This document shows, piece by piece, positions 18,361 through 26,150 of a DNA stretch of 64,000 nucleotides. Origin of the DNA: Clostridium jeddahitimonense (GTDB lineage: Bacteria; Bacillota; Clostridia; Clostridiales; Clostridiaceae); NCBI GenBank assembly GCA_000753455.2, contig LM994670.1:1165005-1229004 (forward strand), given 5' to 3'. The stretch's first letter is position 1. Each line of letters begins with the position of its first letter. The position numbers and the translations under genes were made by a program. A model generated the notes under the pieces. That model ran no database searches and was not told the DNA's origin. It saw only the letters and a program-made list of their open reading frames with translations.

Positions 18361-18375
18361 TGGAGGGGTTTTTTT

Positions 18376-18798
18376 ATGTTAGATAACAAAGTATGTATAG
18401 AATTTGTAAGTAGGTCAGAAAATGAAGGATTTGCAAGAGTAGCTGTAGCCGCATTTGTTTCTCAATTAGATCCAACTATAGATGAGTTAGCTGATGTTAA
18501 AACTGCTGTTTCAGAAGCTGTAACAAATTCTATAATTCATGGTTATGAAAATGCAAAAGAGGGCATAATCAAGATAGAAGCAGCAATTAGTGGTAATGAA
18601 GTATCTATAACTATAATAGATAATGGTAGAGGCATAGAAAATGTTGACCAAGCAAGAGAACCTCTTTATACATCAAGACCTGATCTAGAAAGGTCAGGAA
18701 TGGGATTCACTGTTATGGAAACATTTATGGATAGTTTATACGTAGAAAGCGAGTTTGGTAAAGGTACAAGAGTTATCATGAAGAAAAAATTTAATTAA
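18376..18798 (+). CDS. spoIIAB: Anti-sigma-F factor, serine kinase
   Basis: 140-residue GHKL-fold ATPase that holds sigma-F inactive and phosphorylates SpoIIAA. The N box ([12 protein letters not shown]), the G1 box (DNGRGI) and the G2-like SGMGFTVM segment are all present, as is the flexible ATP lid around residues 95-115. GGAGGGG precedes the ATG. It lies between spoIIAA and sigF with short gaps, so stoichiometry is set by one transcript. Confidence 0.97.
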   Translation: MLDNKVCIEFVSRSENEGFARVAVAAFVSQLDPTIDELADVKTAVSEAVTNSIIHGYENAKEGIIKIEAAISGNEVSITIIDNGRGIENVDQAREPLYTSRPDLERSGMGFTVMETFMDSLYVESEFGKGTRVIMKKKFN

Positions 18799-18816
18799 TT
18801 ATGTTAGGGGAGTATT

Positions 18817-19575
18817 ATGAAAAATGGTAATGTAAGAAAAGAAGATTTTAATTACAATGATAATTCTCAATTAATACTATTAGCCAAAGATGGTGATAAA
18901 GAGGCAATGAATATATTAATAGAAATGAACTTGCCGTTAGTATCGTCAATAAGTAAGAAGTTCCTAAATAGAGGTTATGACTATGAGGATATTTTTCAAA
19001 TTGGCTCTATAGGTTTAGTTAAAGCTATTAAAAATTTTGATAATAAGTATAATGTAAAATTTTCTACTTATGCTGTTCCTATGATAATCGGAGAAATTAA
19101 AAGATTCCTAAGAGATGATGGAATGATAAAGGTAAGTAGAAATGTAAAGAGCTTAGCAAGAAAGATACATTTTGATAGGGAGATTCTTACTAAAGAATTA
19201 GGAAGAGAACCATCTGTTGAAGAATTATCAAAGTATGCAGGTATAGATAAGGAAGATATAGTTTTCGCCATTGAATCAGCAAGTGGATTATCATATTTAT
19301 ATGACACTATACATCAAGATGATGGCTCGCCAGTTTTATTAATAGATAAATTAAGTGAGAATGGTGAAGAAGATAGCGGAATGATAAATAAAATTGCATT
19401 AAAAGAGGCATTAAGAGGGCTTGATGATAAATCAAGGCAAATAATAATGCTTAGATACTTTAAAGATAAAACACAAGTGCAGGTTGCGAAATTATTAGGA
19501 ATTAGTCAGGTTCAAGTTTCTAGAATAGAAAAGAAAGTATTATTACAAATGAAAAGTAAATTAGAGGATGTGTAA
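18817..19575 (+). CDS. sigF: RNA polymerase sigma-F factor
   Basis: 252-residue sporulation sigma factor, the first forespore-specific one. Region 2 (EDIFQIGSIGLVKAIKNFD ... FSTYAVPMIIGEIKRFLRDD) recognises the -10 and region 4 (RQIIMLRYFKDKTQVQVAKLLGISQVQVSRIEK) the -35 via its helix-turn-helix. GGGGAG precedes the ATG. SpoIIAB binds it until SpoIIAA is dephosphorylated. Last gene of the operon; a strong terminator follows. Targets visible in the window may include gpr. Confidence 0.97.
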   Translation: MKNGNVRKEDFNYNDNSQLILLAKDGDKEAMNILIEMNLPLVSSISKKFLNRGYDYEDIFQIGSIGLVKAIKNFDNKYNVKFSTYAVPMIIGEIKRFLRDDGMIKVSRNVKSLARKIHFDREILTKELGREPSVEELSKYAGIDKEDIVFAIESASGLSYLYDTIHQDDGSPVLLIDKLSENGEEDSGMINKIALKEALRGLDDKSRQIIMLRYFKDKTQVQVAKLLGISQVQVSRIEKKVLLQMKSKLEDV

Positions 19576-19618
19576 ACTAAGGGAGATGAAAAATAAAGTA
19601 AATAATGGAGATAAATAG

Positions 19619-19659
19619 AACACCTAAAATACATTTAATTGTAGTAGGTGTTTTTTTTA
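19619..19659 (+). terminator. Terminator of the spoIIA operon
   Basis: AACACCTA and TAGGTGTT arms, 18-nt loop, then eight T. Confidence 0.85.
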
Positions 19660-19714
19660 TTTAATATATTTAAAAATAAGTTAATCAATAAATGTAATAA
19701 TATACTTTTTTGGA

Positions 19715-19743
19715 GCATTTTTTTTCAGTTTAGAGGGATAATA
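19715..19743 (+). promoter_or_regulatory. Candidate sigma-G promoter of the spoVA operon
   Basis: GCATT (19715-19719), 17 bp, GATAATA (19737-19743) resembles the forespore sigma-G pattern (nATR at -35, CATAATA-like -10). SpoVA operons are sigma-G dependent in Bacillus, which supports the reading. Confidence 0.45.
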
Positions 19744-19770
19744 CATATATGCTAGAAAGGAGAGATGAAT

Positions 19771-20244
19771 ATGGCTGACATTTCTAAAAAAGAAGAAAAG
19801 ATCTTAAATCAATTTCAAGATCTTAGTAAGCAAGCTAAACCAAAGCCAAAATACTTAAAAAATATCCTATTAGCCTTTATAGTAGGTGGAATTATATGTA
19901 CAATTGGCCAATTGATTTTGAATATGTTGATAAAATATGGAGTTCCAGAAGACGCAGCTAAAAAGTGGTTGCCTATAATAATGGTCTTTTTAGGAGCTCT
20001 ATTAACAGGCCTAGGTGTATATGATAAAATTGCTAACTTTGGAGGTGCTGGAACGGTAGTTCCTATAACTGGATTTGCAAATGCAATGGTTGCACCGGCA
20101 ATAGAATTTAAGAAAGAAGGATTTGTATTTGGTGTTGCAGCAAAAATGTTTACTATTGCAGGACCAGTTCTTGTTTATGGAATAGGGACATCGGTATTAG
20201 TAGGCTTAGTGTATTATTTATTAAAATTATTTGGATTTATGTAG
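19771..20244 (+). CDS. spoVAC: Stage V sporulation protein AC
   Basis: 157-residue forespore inner-membrane protein with about four hydrophobic helices. In Bacillus SpoVAC is a mechanosensitive channel in the SpoVA complex that moves calcium dipicolinate into the spore and out at germination. The ATG at 19771 (MADISKK) is preferred over the one at 19765 because AAGGAG then has an 8-nt spacing. First of a minimal clostridial set (AC, AD, AE); spoVAA, AB, AEb and AF of Bacillus are absent. Confidence 0.95.
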   Translation: MADISKKEEKILNQFQDLSKQAKPKPKYLKNILLAFIVGGIICTIGQLILNMLIKYGVPEDAAKKWLPIIMVFLGALLTGLGVYDKIANFGGAGTVVPITGFANAMVAPAIEFKKEGFVFGVAAKMFTIAGPVLVYGIGTSVLVGLVYYLLKLFGFM

Positions 20245-20254
20245 GAGGTTAAGT

Positions 20255-21274
20255 ATGACTTCAGCAGCTAAAAAAATAGGAAAACAAACTATAAAACTAC
20301 AAAATCCTCCGAAGATAATTTCAACATTTTCAATAGTTGGACCTAAGGAGGGAGAGGGGCCTTTAAAAGACTATTTCCATGAAATAATTAATGATGATAC
20401 TTTAGGAAAAGATAGTTTTGAGAAGGCAGAATCAGAGATGATGTATACTGCTATAAAAGGGGCTATTTCAAGTGCAAACTTAAAAGAGGAGGATATAGAG
20501 TATCTTTTTGCAGGTGATCTTTTGAATCAAATAGTATCATCTGGATATGCAGCAAGAGAGTTAAATATTCCGTTCTTTGGATTATATGGAGCATGTTCAA
20601 CTATGGCAGAATCATTAAGTATGGCATCATTATTTTTAGATGGAGGCTTTGCTAGATATGTTGTAGCATCTACATCATCACATTTTAGTTCAGCAGAAAG
20701 ACAATTTAGATTTCCACTAGAATATGGATCACAAAGAAATCCTACAGCACAATGGACAGTAACAGGATCAGGAGCTATGGTGCTTTCTGATCATGGAGAT
20801 TTTCCAAGAGTTACATATGTAACTACTGGAGTTGTAAAAGACTATGGTGAAAAAGATGCTAACAATATGGGGGCAGCAATGGCACCAGCTGCTGTAGATA
20901 CTATTTATAATCATTTCAAGGATACTGGAAGAAAACCAAGTGATTATGACGTTATAGCTACAGGAGATTTAGGTAAAGTAGGTAAAGAAATAACAGAAAA
21001 ATTATTACTTGAATATGGTTATGATATTAAAGATGTTTATGTAGACTGCGGAGAGATGATCTTTGATGATGAAAGACAGAATACTGATTCTGGAGGAAGT
21101 GGATGTGGATGTTCTGCAGTAGTTACATGCGGATACTTCTATAAAAAATTAATGAGAAGAGAGATTAAAAAAATGCTTTTAGTATCTACTGGAGCTTTAA
21201 TGAGTACGACAACATCTCTTCAAGGTGAATCTATTCCAGGTATAGCTCATGCAGTTGCTATTGAAATTGATTAA
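20255..21274 (+). CDS. spoVAD: Stage V sporulation protein AD
   Basis: 339-residue soluble component of the SpoVA complex that binds dipicolinic acid. It has a thiolase/FabH-like fold, with GLYGACSTMAES around the position of the thiolase Cys and the glycine-rich GGSGCGCSAVV segment near the C-terminus. The ATG at 20255 has AGGAGG 8 nt before it; the upstream TTG at 20231 would overlap spoVAC and has no ribosome site. Lies 10 bp after spoVAC. Confidence 0.96.
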   Translation: MTSAAKKIGKQTIKLQNPPKIISTFSIVGPKEGEGPLKDYFHEIINDDTLGKDSFEKAESEMMYTAIKGAISSANLKEEDIEYLFAGDLLNQIVSSGYAARELNIPFFGLYGACSTMAESLSMASLFLDGGFARYVVASTSSHFSSAERQFRFPLEYGSQRNPTAQWTVTGSGAMVLSDHGDFPRVTYVTTGVVKDYGEKDANNMGAAMAPAAVDTIYNHFKDTGRKPSDYDVIATGDLGKVGKEITEKLLLEYGYDIKDVYVDCGEMIFDDERQNTDSGGSGCGCSAVVTCGYFYKKLMRREIKKMLLVSTGALMSTTTSLQGESIPGIAHAVAIEID

Positions 21275-21310
21275 GGAGGTGAATTTTAGTAGACTAAAGA
21301 TAGTTTACTA
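21273..21310 (+). promoter_or_regulatory. Hairpin between Shine-Dalgarno and start of spoVAE
   Basis: AAGGAGGTG (21273-21281) overlaps the spoVAD stop, and is followed by a 9-bp hairpin TAGTAGACT/AGTTTACTA (one G-T pair, 6-nt loop, 21287-21310). The GTG start is at 21319 and is directly preceded by an in-frame TAA, so translation cannot start closer to the ribosome site. Folding brings the effective distance to about 13 nt. Confidence 0.65.
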
Positions 21311-21318
21311 AAGCGTAA

Positions 21319-21675
21319 GTGGAGTATATAAGCGCATTTATTGTAGGTGGGTTAATTTGTGTAGTTGCACAAATATTAATGGATACAACAAAATTAACTC
21401 CAGCAAGAATATTAGTTGCTTTTGTAACTATAGGAGCAATATTAGGTAGTTTGGGGTGGTACGATAAACTAGTAGAAATAGGAGGAGCAGGTGCTACAGT
21501 TCCATTACCTAGCTTTGGAAATTCGCTAGCTAAAGCAGCAATTGAAGGTGTAGAAAAAGATGGTCTTTTAGGGGCTTTTACAGGTGGAATAACTGGAGCA
21601 GCCGGTGGAATAACAGCAGCAATCTTTTTTGGATATTTGATGGCTATAATATTTAATCCTAAAACAAAGCAGTAA
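21319..21675 (+). CDS. spoVAE: Stage V sporulation protein AE
   Basis: 118-residue membrane protein with three to four helices, beginning MEYISAFIVGGLIC as is usual for SpoVAE. It resembles SpoVAC (shared YDKL...GGAGATVP segment), so the two look like paralogues in one complex. GTG start at 21319; the codon before it is TAA. The ribosome site lies 37 nt upstream behind a hairpin. Last gene of the operon, followed by a terminator. Confidence 0.94.
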   Translation: MEYISAFIVGGLICVVAQILMDTTKLTPARILVAFVTIGAILGSLGWYDKLVEIGGAGATVPLPSFGNSLAKAAIEGVEKDGLLGAFTGGITGAAGGITAAIFFGYLMAIIFNPKTKQ

Positions 21676-21682
21676 ATAAGAG

Positions 21683-21724
21683 AAATAACTTCTAATTAAA
21701 ATTAAATTAGAAGTTATTTTTTTT
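21683..21724 (+). terminator. Terminator of the spoVA operon
   Basis: AAATAACTTCTAATT paired with AATTAGAAGTTATTT, short loop, then T run. Confidence 0.88.
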
Positions 21725-21728
21725 GCAC

Positions 21729-21782
21729 TTGAAATTAGGAAAATATAGGGATATAATTTAATTAAGTAATTACTTAATTAAA
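21729..21782 (+). promoter_or_regulatory. Promoter and 26-bp palindromic operator of the arsR-like gene
   Basis: TTGAAA (21729-21734), 17 bp, TATAAT (21752-21757). The perfect 26-bp palindrome at 21757-21782 (half site TTTAATTAAGTAA) begins on the last base of the -10 and covers the transcription start, the expected place for autorepression by the ArsR protein encoded next. Confidence 0.75.
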
Positions 21783-21793
21783 AAGAGGTTAAC

Positions 21794-22177
21794 ATGGAAG
21801 AAAAGATAAAAATTTTTAAGGCTATAGCTGATGAAACAAGATTAAAAATATTAATATTAGTTTCACACAAAAATATCTGTGCAAAAGGAATAGCTAAGCA
21901 TTTAAATATATCTGAGGCAGCCGTATCACAACATATAAAAATACTTAAAGAATCTTCTTTAATAGTTGGGTATAAAAGAGGATATCATCTTATGTATGAA
22001 TTAAATAAAGAGTCTTTAGAAAAATCTATTAGCTTTATACATGGGCTAATAAATGATGATTTCAATTTAATAAGTGAAGGCTTAAGTGATAAAGAGAGAA
22101 GCTTTGATATTTCTGTATGCAAACATAGTTGCAAGTCTATGAAAAATTGTTGTAAGAATATTTTGAAGGAGGAATAA
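21794..22177 (+). CDS. ArsR family metal- or redox-responsive repressor
   Basis: 127 residues. The winged helix-turn-helix spans about 5-75 (ADETRLKILIL ... SEAAVSQHIKILKES). A C-terminal cysteine cluster (C109, C113, C119, C120) plus C29 could bind a soft metal or a cluster; this differs from the CxC of ArsR. The 26-bp palindrome over its promoter suggests autorepression. Four bases separate it from a NifX/NifB-C-terminal-like gene, so the pair probably senses and handles the same metal or cofactor. Confidence 0.85.
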   Translation: MEEKIKIFKAIADETRLKILILVSHKNICAKGIAKHLNISEAAVSQHIKILKESSLIVGYKRGYHLMYELNKESLEKSISFIHGLINDDFNLISEGLSDKERSFDISVCKHSCKSMKNCCKNILKEE

Positions 22178-22180
22178 AAA

Positions 22181-22555
22181 ATGAAGGTTTGTTTTCCAAT
22201 TAACACTAATGAAGGAATGGAGAGTATTCCATACAATCACTTTGGAAGCGCTAAGATGTTTATAGTGGTTGATTCTGAAACGAGAGAAGTAAAAACAATA
22301 GATAATGGGAACTTAGATCATGAACATGGTAAGTGTCAACCTATTAAAGCTTTATGTGGCGAAGTAGTAGATGCAATTGTAGTTTTAGGAATAGGTCAAG
22401 GTGCTATTGGCAAATTAAGGGCTATGGGAATAAAAGTATTTAAGGCTAGTGAAGGAACAGTAGCTAAAAATATAGAGTTAATTAATAAAAATGAACTGAA
22501 GGAATTCGATAGTTCGCATATATGTGTTCATCACGATTGTGGAAGCCATAAATAA
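22181..22555 (+). CDS. NifX/NifB-C-like (dinitrogenase iron-molybdenum cofactor) domain protein
   Basis: 124 residues, single domain of the Nitro_FeMo-Co family: MKVCFPINTNEGMES start, FGSAKMF, IVVLGIGQGAIGKLRAMGI and the phosphate-like GQGA loop. Extra Cys/His residues occur at HEHGKC, LC and the tail (CVHHDCGSH). Family members bind Fe-Mo or Fe-S cofactor precursors; free-standing ones occur widely in anaerobes without nitrogenase, and no nif gene is seen here. Translated from the arsR transcript with GGAGG before the ATG. Confidence 0.85.
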   Translation: MKVCFPINTNEGMESIPYNHFGSAKMFIVVDSETREVKTIDNGNLDHEHGKCQPIKALCGEVVDAIVVLGIGQGAIGKLRAMGIKVFKASEGTVAKNIELINKNELKEFDSSHICVHHDCGSHK

Positions 22556-22562
22556 TATACTA

Positions 22563-22597
22563 AATCAGTATCTACATCTTGTAGATACTGATTTTTA
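22563..22597 (+). terminator. Terminator of the arsR-nifX-like pair
   Basis: AATCAGTATCTACA and TGTAGATACTGATT with a 3-nt loop, then T-rich tail. Confidence 0.9.
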
Positions 22598-22660
22598 TTT
22601 TAAGTTTTATTATTGAAAAAAACATATTTATAGTAAGTCTAAATTTAAAATTGAGTTTTA

Positions 22661-22689
22661 AATTATTCATTAGGATTTAATGAATAATT
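22661..22689. repeat. 12-bp inverted repeat upstream of the DUF1540 gene
   Basis: AATTATTCATTA and TAATGAATAATT separated by 5 bp, perfect arms, 52 bp before the ATG. Likely an operator or leader hairpin; no T tract. Confidence 0.5.
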
Positions 22690-22740
22690 AGATGTTAAGA
22701 GAAGAATAATATTAATGTTGACTGCAAAGGAGGTGTAAAT

Positions 22741-22899
22741 ATGAATAAAAATGAAAGTATCAAATGTACTGTACAACAATGTAAGCATCACTCTGGTTCA
22801 GTAGATTATTGTACATTAAATGCTATACAAGTTGGAACTCATGAAGCAAATCCTACAGTTCCTGAATGTACAGATTGCAAATCATTTGTACTAAAATAA
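22741..22899 (+). CDS. DUF1540 domain protein, small cysteine-rich
   Basis: 52 residues: KCTVQQCKHH, DYCTLNAIQVGTH and PECTDCKSF give five to six cysteines in the DUF1540 spacing, probably a small metal- or cluster-binding fold. AAAGGAGGTG precedes the ATG by 6 nt, a very strong ribosome site. Monocistronic, with a terminator after. Function unknown. Confidence 0.85.
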   Translation: MNKNESIKCTVQQCKHHSGSVDYCTLNAIQVGTHEANPTVPECTDCKSFVLK

Positions 22900-22905
22900 T
22901 AAAAT

Positions 22906-22962
22906 ACAAAAAGATTAAAGAGAGATAATCTAAGTAAAGATTTTCTCTCTCTGTCTTTTTAA
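22906..22962 (+). terminator. Terminator after the DUF1540 gene
   Basis: Imperfect long hairpin: AAAGA, AAGAGAGA and ATC on the left pair with GAT, TCTCTCT and TCTTT on the right, then T run. Confidence 0.7.
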
Positions 22963-23072
22963 TGTATAGCGGTAATGGTATTTTTAAATTACACCTAATA
23001 AGAACTATAAATATCATCAATAAAGAGAATATATATTATAGGCATACGTTAAAGAAGTATTATATTTTTATA

Positions 23073-23126
23073 TTGACAATGAAAAAATGTTAATATAAAA
23101 TTATATACAAATGAGAATGAATATCA
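23073..23126 (+). promoter_or_regulatory. Promoter with Fur box before the DUF3793 gene
   Basis: TTGACA (23073-23078), 17 bp, TAAAAT (23096-23101). A 7-1-7 Fur-like box TGAGAAT-G-AATATCA (23112-23126), one mismatch per half to TGATAAT/ATTATCA, lies on the transcription start region. Confidence 0.6.
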
Positions 23127-23159
23127 ATATTAATAAGGAATTTAACATAGGAGTATTTA

Positions 23160-23798
23160 ATGAGTACAATTGGTTTTTACAAAAGTTTAGATAAGATGGA
23201 AGAGAGAGAATGCATTGAGAAGTTTTTACTTTATAATGCTTCACTAGTTGTCACAAAAGTAAAACCTTCAGCTACGATAACGTTAAAGAAGGGGAGTAAT
23301 AGTATTTATGAAAAGTGGATTAAATATGGTAAGGATTTTCTTAAATCTATAGATATAGGATATATAAATTTAAGGGAATGTGAAAGTGCATTAATAATAT
23401 TGATTTATGATGAAGAGGAGTTATCTAATTATATCTTTAGGAAAGAAAACAAACTTTTTCTGACAAAGCTTGGATATAATGATGAAAATAATCTAGATGT
23501 TTATTTGGAAATGTTAAAAAGAAGGTATGAAGAATTTAATTGTCCACATGAGTTAGGAATTTTTTTAGGATATCCACTTGATGATGTAAGAGATTTTATG
23601 GATTGTAGTAATAAAAAGTGTTTAGCATGTGGTTATTGGAGAGTTTATAACGATTATGATAATGCTAAAGAAGTTTTTAATACTTATGATATGATTAAGG
23701 AAAAGGCAGTTAGTTTTATATTAAAGGGAGATTCTAGTCAAAATGTATTCTGTAATTTAAAAAATATTATAATTAATGCTGAAAGCATAGCTGTATAA
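23160..23798 (+). CDS. DUF3793 family protein
   Basis: 212 residues, cytosolic. The C-terminal half is diagnostic: HELGIFLGYPLDDVRDFM, then CLACGYWRVYNDYDNA with a CxxC pair. DUF3793 genes are often found beside iron-regulated flavodoxin or transport genes in clostridia; biochemistry unknown. A Fur-type box over its promoter suggests induction under iron limitation. It probably shares a transcript with the DUF2325 gene 39 bp later. Confidence 0.85.
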   Translation: MSTIGFYKSLDKMEERECIEKFLLYNASLVVTKVKPSATITLKKGSNSIYEKWIKYGKDFLKSIDIGYINLRECESALIILIYDEEELSNYIFRKENKLFLTKLGYNDENNLDVYLEMLKRRYEEFNCPHELGIFLGYPLDDVRDFMDCSNKKCLACGYWRVYNDYDNAKEVFNTYDMIKEKAVSFILKGDSSQNVFCNLKNIIINAESIAV

Positions 23799-23837
23799 AA
23801 AACAATAAATTTATATATATAGAAGGGTGAAATAACG

Positions 23838-24122
23838 ATGAGTATAGTAATTGTTGGTGGTCATGATAGAATGAGCAAACAGTATATTGATGTGTGTAAA
23901 AAGTATAACTGTAAGGCTAAGGTTTTCACACAAATGGAGACTAGATTTAGAGATAAAATAGGGAAACCAGATGCAGTAATATTATTAACTGATGTAGTAT
24001 CACATAAGTTGGTATTAGCGGCAAAAAAGGAGGCAGATAAGAAAAACATAACAGTAATTAGGAGTCATAAAAGTACAGTTAATTCATTGGAGACAGTAAT
24101 TCAACAAATAGCATCTAATTAG
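23838..24122 (+). CDS. DUF2325 family protein
   Basis: 94 residues, single domain: SIVIVGGHDRM at the N-terminus, KPDAVILLTDVVSHK in the middle, RSHKSTVNSLE near the end, a Rossmann-like alternating pattern. Family members occur alone or at the end of larger redox proteins, often near iron genes; function unknown. GAAGGGTG precedes the ATG. Probably the second gene of the Fur-box transcript. Confidence 0.82.
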   Translation: MSIVIVGGHDRMSKQYIDVCKKYNCKAKVFTQMETRFRDKIGKPDAVILLTDVVSHKLVLAAKKEADKKNITVIRSHKSTVNSLETVIQQIASN

Positions 24123-24186
24123 AAGGTATAAATATGCTTATAAAAATTAATAATAGAATAGTCGAATTTGTAAATAGATACTTATG

Positions 24187-24227
24187 AAAAAGTACTTGTA
24201 ATTATTGGGATTATAAGTACTTTTTTT
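24187..24227 (+). terminator. Terminator after the DUF2325 gene
   Basis: AAAGTACTTGTAAT pairs with ATTATAAGTACTTT (one G-T), 7-nt loop, then T run. Confidence 0.85.
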
Positions 24228-24265
24228 ATTATTAAGAAGAAAAATAAATAATTACAAAAAAATAC

Positions 24266-24317
24266 TTGATAACAATTATCAATTAGTGTATATTAATACA
24301 AGTGATAAGAGTTATCA
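24266..24317 (+). promoter_or_regulatory. Promoter with two Fur boxes before the ABC exporter pair
   Basis: TTGATA (24266-24271), 17 bp, TATATT (24289-24294). Box 1, TGATAAC-A-ATTATCA (24267-24281), covers the -35; box 2, TGATAAG-A-GTTATCA (24303-24317), covers the start region. Each has one or two mismatches to the 7-1-7 Fur consensus. Strong case for iron-dependent repression. Confidence 0.78.
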
Positions 24318-24349
24318 ATTAAAATAAAGTATCAGTGGAGGACGATATT

Positions 24350-26149
24350 ATGATGATAAATAAAAGGTTAATTAACCTTTGTAAAGATTCAAAAAAGTAT
24401 ATTGCGCTTACTATTTTAGTAAACTGGATATCGGTATTATGCAATATAATTACTATAATTTTAATAGGACAGTTTATTAATAAAATATATATTGGAGAAA
24501 GACTAAATTTAGCTGGAAGAAATGTTTTTAGATATATGTCAGAGTTTCAAGTATGGGGAAATATATCACTATTATTAGCGATTATAATAATAGCTTGTTT
24601 ATTAGCAATTAGATATACTTGTAATATTTTATATGCAAAGTTTTCAAATGCAGCATCTGCTAATGCAAGGGTTACATTAAGAGAACTTATTTATAAAAAG
24701 TTATTAAAGCTTGGAACTGGATATACTTCAGTAGAAAGTACTTCTGCAGTTGTACAAGTATCAGTAGAAGGAATAGAGCAGTTAGAAATTTACTTTGGTA
24801 AATATTTATCTCAGTTTTTCTATGCACTTTTAGTGCCTATTACATTATTTGTTTTTATGAGCTTTATATCATTTAAGGCAGCTTTAGTATTTATTCTTTG
24901 TGTGCCTCTTATACCAGCGTCAATAATAGCTATAATGAAAATTGCTAAGAGAATTTTAAAAGATTATTGGAAGTCTTATTCAGATTTAGGGGGAACTTTC
25001 TTAGAAAATCTTCAAGGATTAACTACTTTAAAGGTATTTAATATTGATGAAAAGAGACATGAAAAAATGAATGAAGAAGCTGAAAAGTTTAGAAAGATAA
25101 CTATGAAAGTTTTAAGTATGCAGCTTAATTCAATAACTATTATGGATTTAGTAGCTTTTGGAGGAGCAGCAGCAGGAACAATAGTAGCTTTAATTCAATT
25201 TAGAAATGGAGAAATACCAGTAGGAAGTTTACTTATAATAATATTACTTTCATCAGAGTTTTTCATTCCATTAAGACTTCTAGGATCATACTTCCATATA
25301 GCTATGAATGGTATGGCGGCTAGTGATAGAATGTTCGGGATTTTAGATGCTAAAGAAAGAGAAAAAGACATAACTGTTAAAGAAGATACTAAATTCAAGG
25401 ATATAGCTATAGAATTAAGAAATGTTGATTTTAGCTATGATGGAGAGAGACAAGTATTAAATAATATAAATATGCAGATAACAAAAGGTGGATTAGTTGC
25501 TATAGTAGGGGAAAGTGGTTCAGGTAAGAGTACAATAGCATCACTTATATTAAACAACCACAAAGTAACTAATGGAGAAATTTTATTGAATAACACTAAT
25601 ATTGAAAATATATCATTAGATAATATTTATGGAAATATAGCATTAGTATCAACTAATAGTTACATATTTAATGGAACAATTTTAGATAACTTATTAATGG
25701 CTAAGAAAGATGCTACGCAAGAAGAACTTGAAATAGCATTAAAAACTGCAAGATTATATGATTTCGTAAGTGGATTAAAAGAAGGATTATTAACAGATGT
25801 AGGACAAGCTGGTAGTGCATTATCTGGAGGGCAAAAGCAAAGATTAGCATTAGCTAGAGTTATACTTTCTAACAAAGATATGATTATATTTGACGAAGCA
25901 ACATCTAATATAGATGTTGAGAGTGAAGAAGATATTTGGGAAGCTATTTATGAACTTTCAAAAGATAAAACTATACTAGTAATATCTCATAGATTAGCTA
26001 ACGTTGTAGATGCAAAAGAAATCTATGTTATGAATAAAGGTATATTAGTTGAAAGTGGTACTCATGAAGAGTTAATGAATGGTAAAAAACATTACTATGA
26101 CATGGTTAATAAACAAAATGAATTAGAAATGATAAGGGAGGTTTGTTAA
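24350..26149 (+). CDS. ABC exporter half, CydD-like permease-ATPase fusion
   Basis: 599 residues: six-helix membrane domain (about 1-310) and ATPase domain with Walker A GESGSGKST (387-395), signature LSGGQKQR (from 491) and Walker B MIIFDEATS. The membrane part contains SSEFFIPLRLLGSYFHIAMNG, characteristic of CydD-type subunits. CydDC exports thiols or affects haem assembly in enterobacteria; no cytochrome bd genes lie here, so the cargo is open. ATG at 24350 has GGAGG 8 nt upstream; the GTG at 24335 is less likely. One base separates it from the second half, so they should form a heterodimer. Twin Fur boxes sit on its promoter. Confidence 0.88.
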   Translation: MMINKRLINLCKDSKKYIALTILVNWISVLCNIITIILIGQFINKIYIGERLNLAGRNVFRYMSEFQVWGNISLLLAIIIIACLLAIRYTCNILYAKFSNAASANARVTLRELIYKKLLKLGTGYTSVESTSAVVQVSVEGIEQLEIYFGKYLSQFFYALLVPITLFVFMSFISFKAALVFILCVPLIPASIIAIMKIAKRILKDYWKSYSDLGGTFLENLQGLTTLKVFNIDEKRHEKMNEEAEKFRKITMKVLSMQLNSITIMDLVAFGGAAAGTIVALIQFRNGEIPVGSLLIIILLSSEFFIPLRLLGSYFHIAMNGMAASDRMFGILDAKEREKDITVKEDTKFKDIAIELRNVDFSYDGERQVLNNINMQITKGGLVAIVGESGSGKSTIASLILNNHKVTNGEILLNNTNIENISLDNIYGNIALVSTNSYIFNGTILDNLLMAKKDATQEELEIALKTARLYDFVSGLKEGLLTDVGQAGSALSGGQKQRLALARVILSNKDMIIFDEATSNIDVESEEDIWEAIYELSKDKTILVISHRLANVVDAKEIYVMNKGILVESGTHEELMNGKKHYYDMVNKQNELEMIREVC

Positions 26150-26150
26150 T

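Noticed and set aside
20231..20254. TTG at 20231 as spoVAD start
   Set aside because: Overlaps spoVAC and has no ribosome site, whereas AGGAGG is correctly placed for the ATG at 20255.
24134..24187. 17-codon open frame with a moderate ribosome site just before a terminator
   Set aside because: Too short and AT-driven; no similarity recognised, and it lies between the DUF2325 stop and its terminator where chance frames are common.
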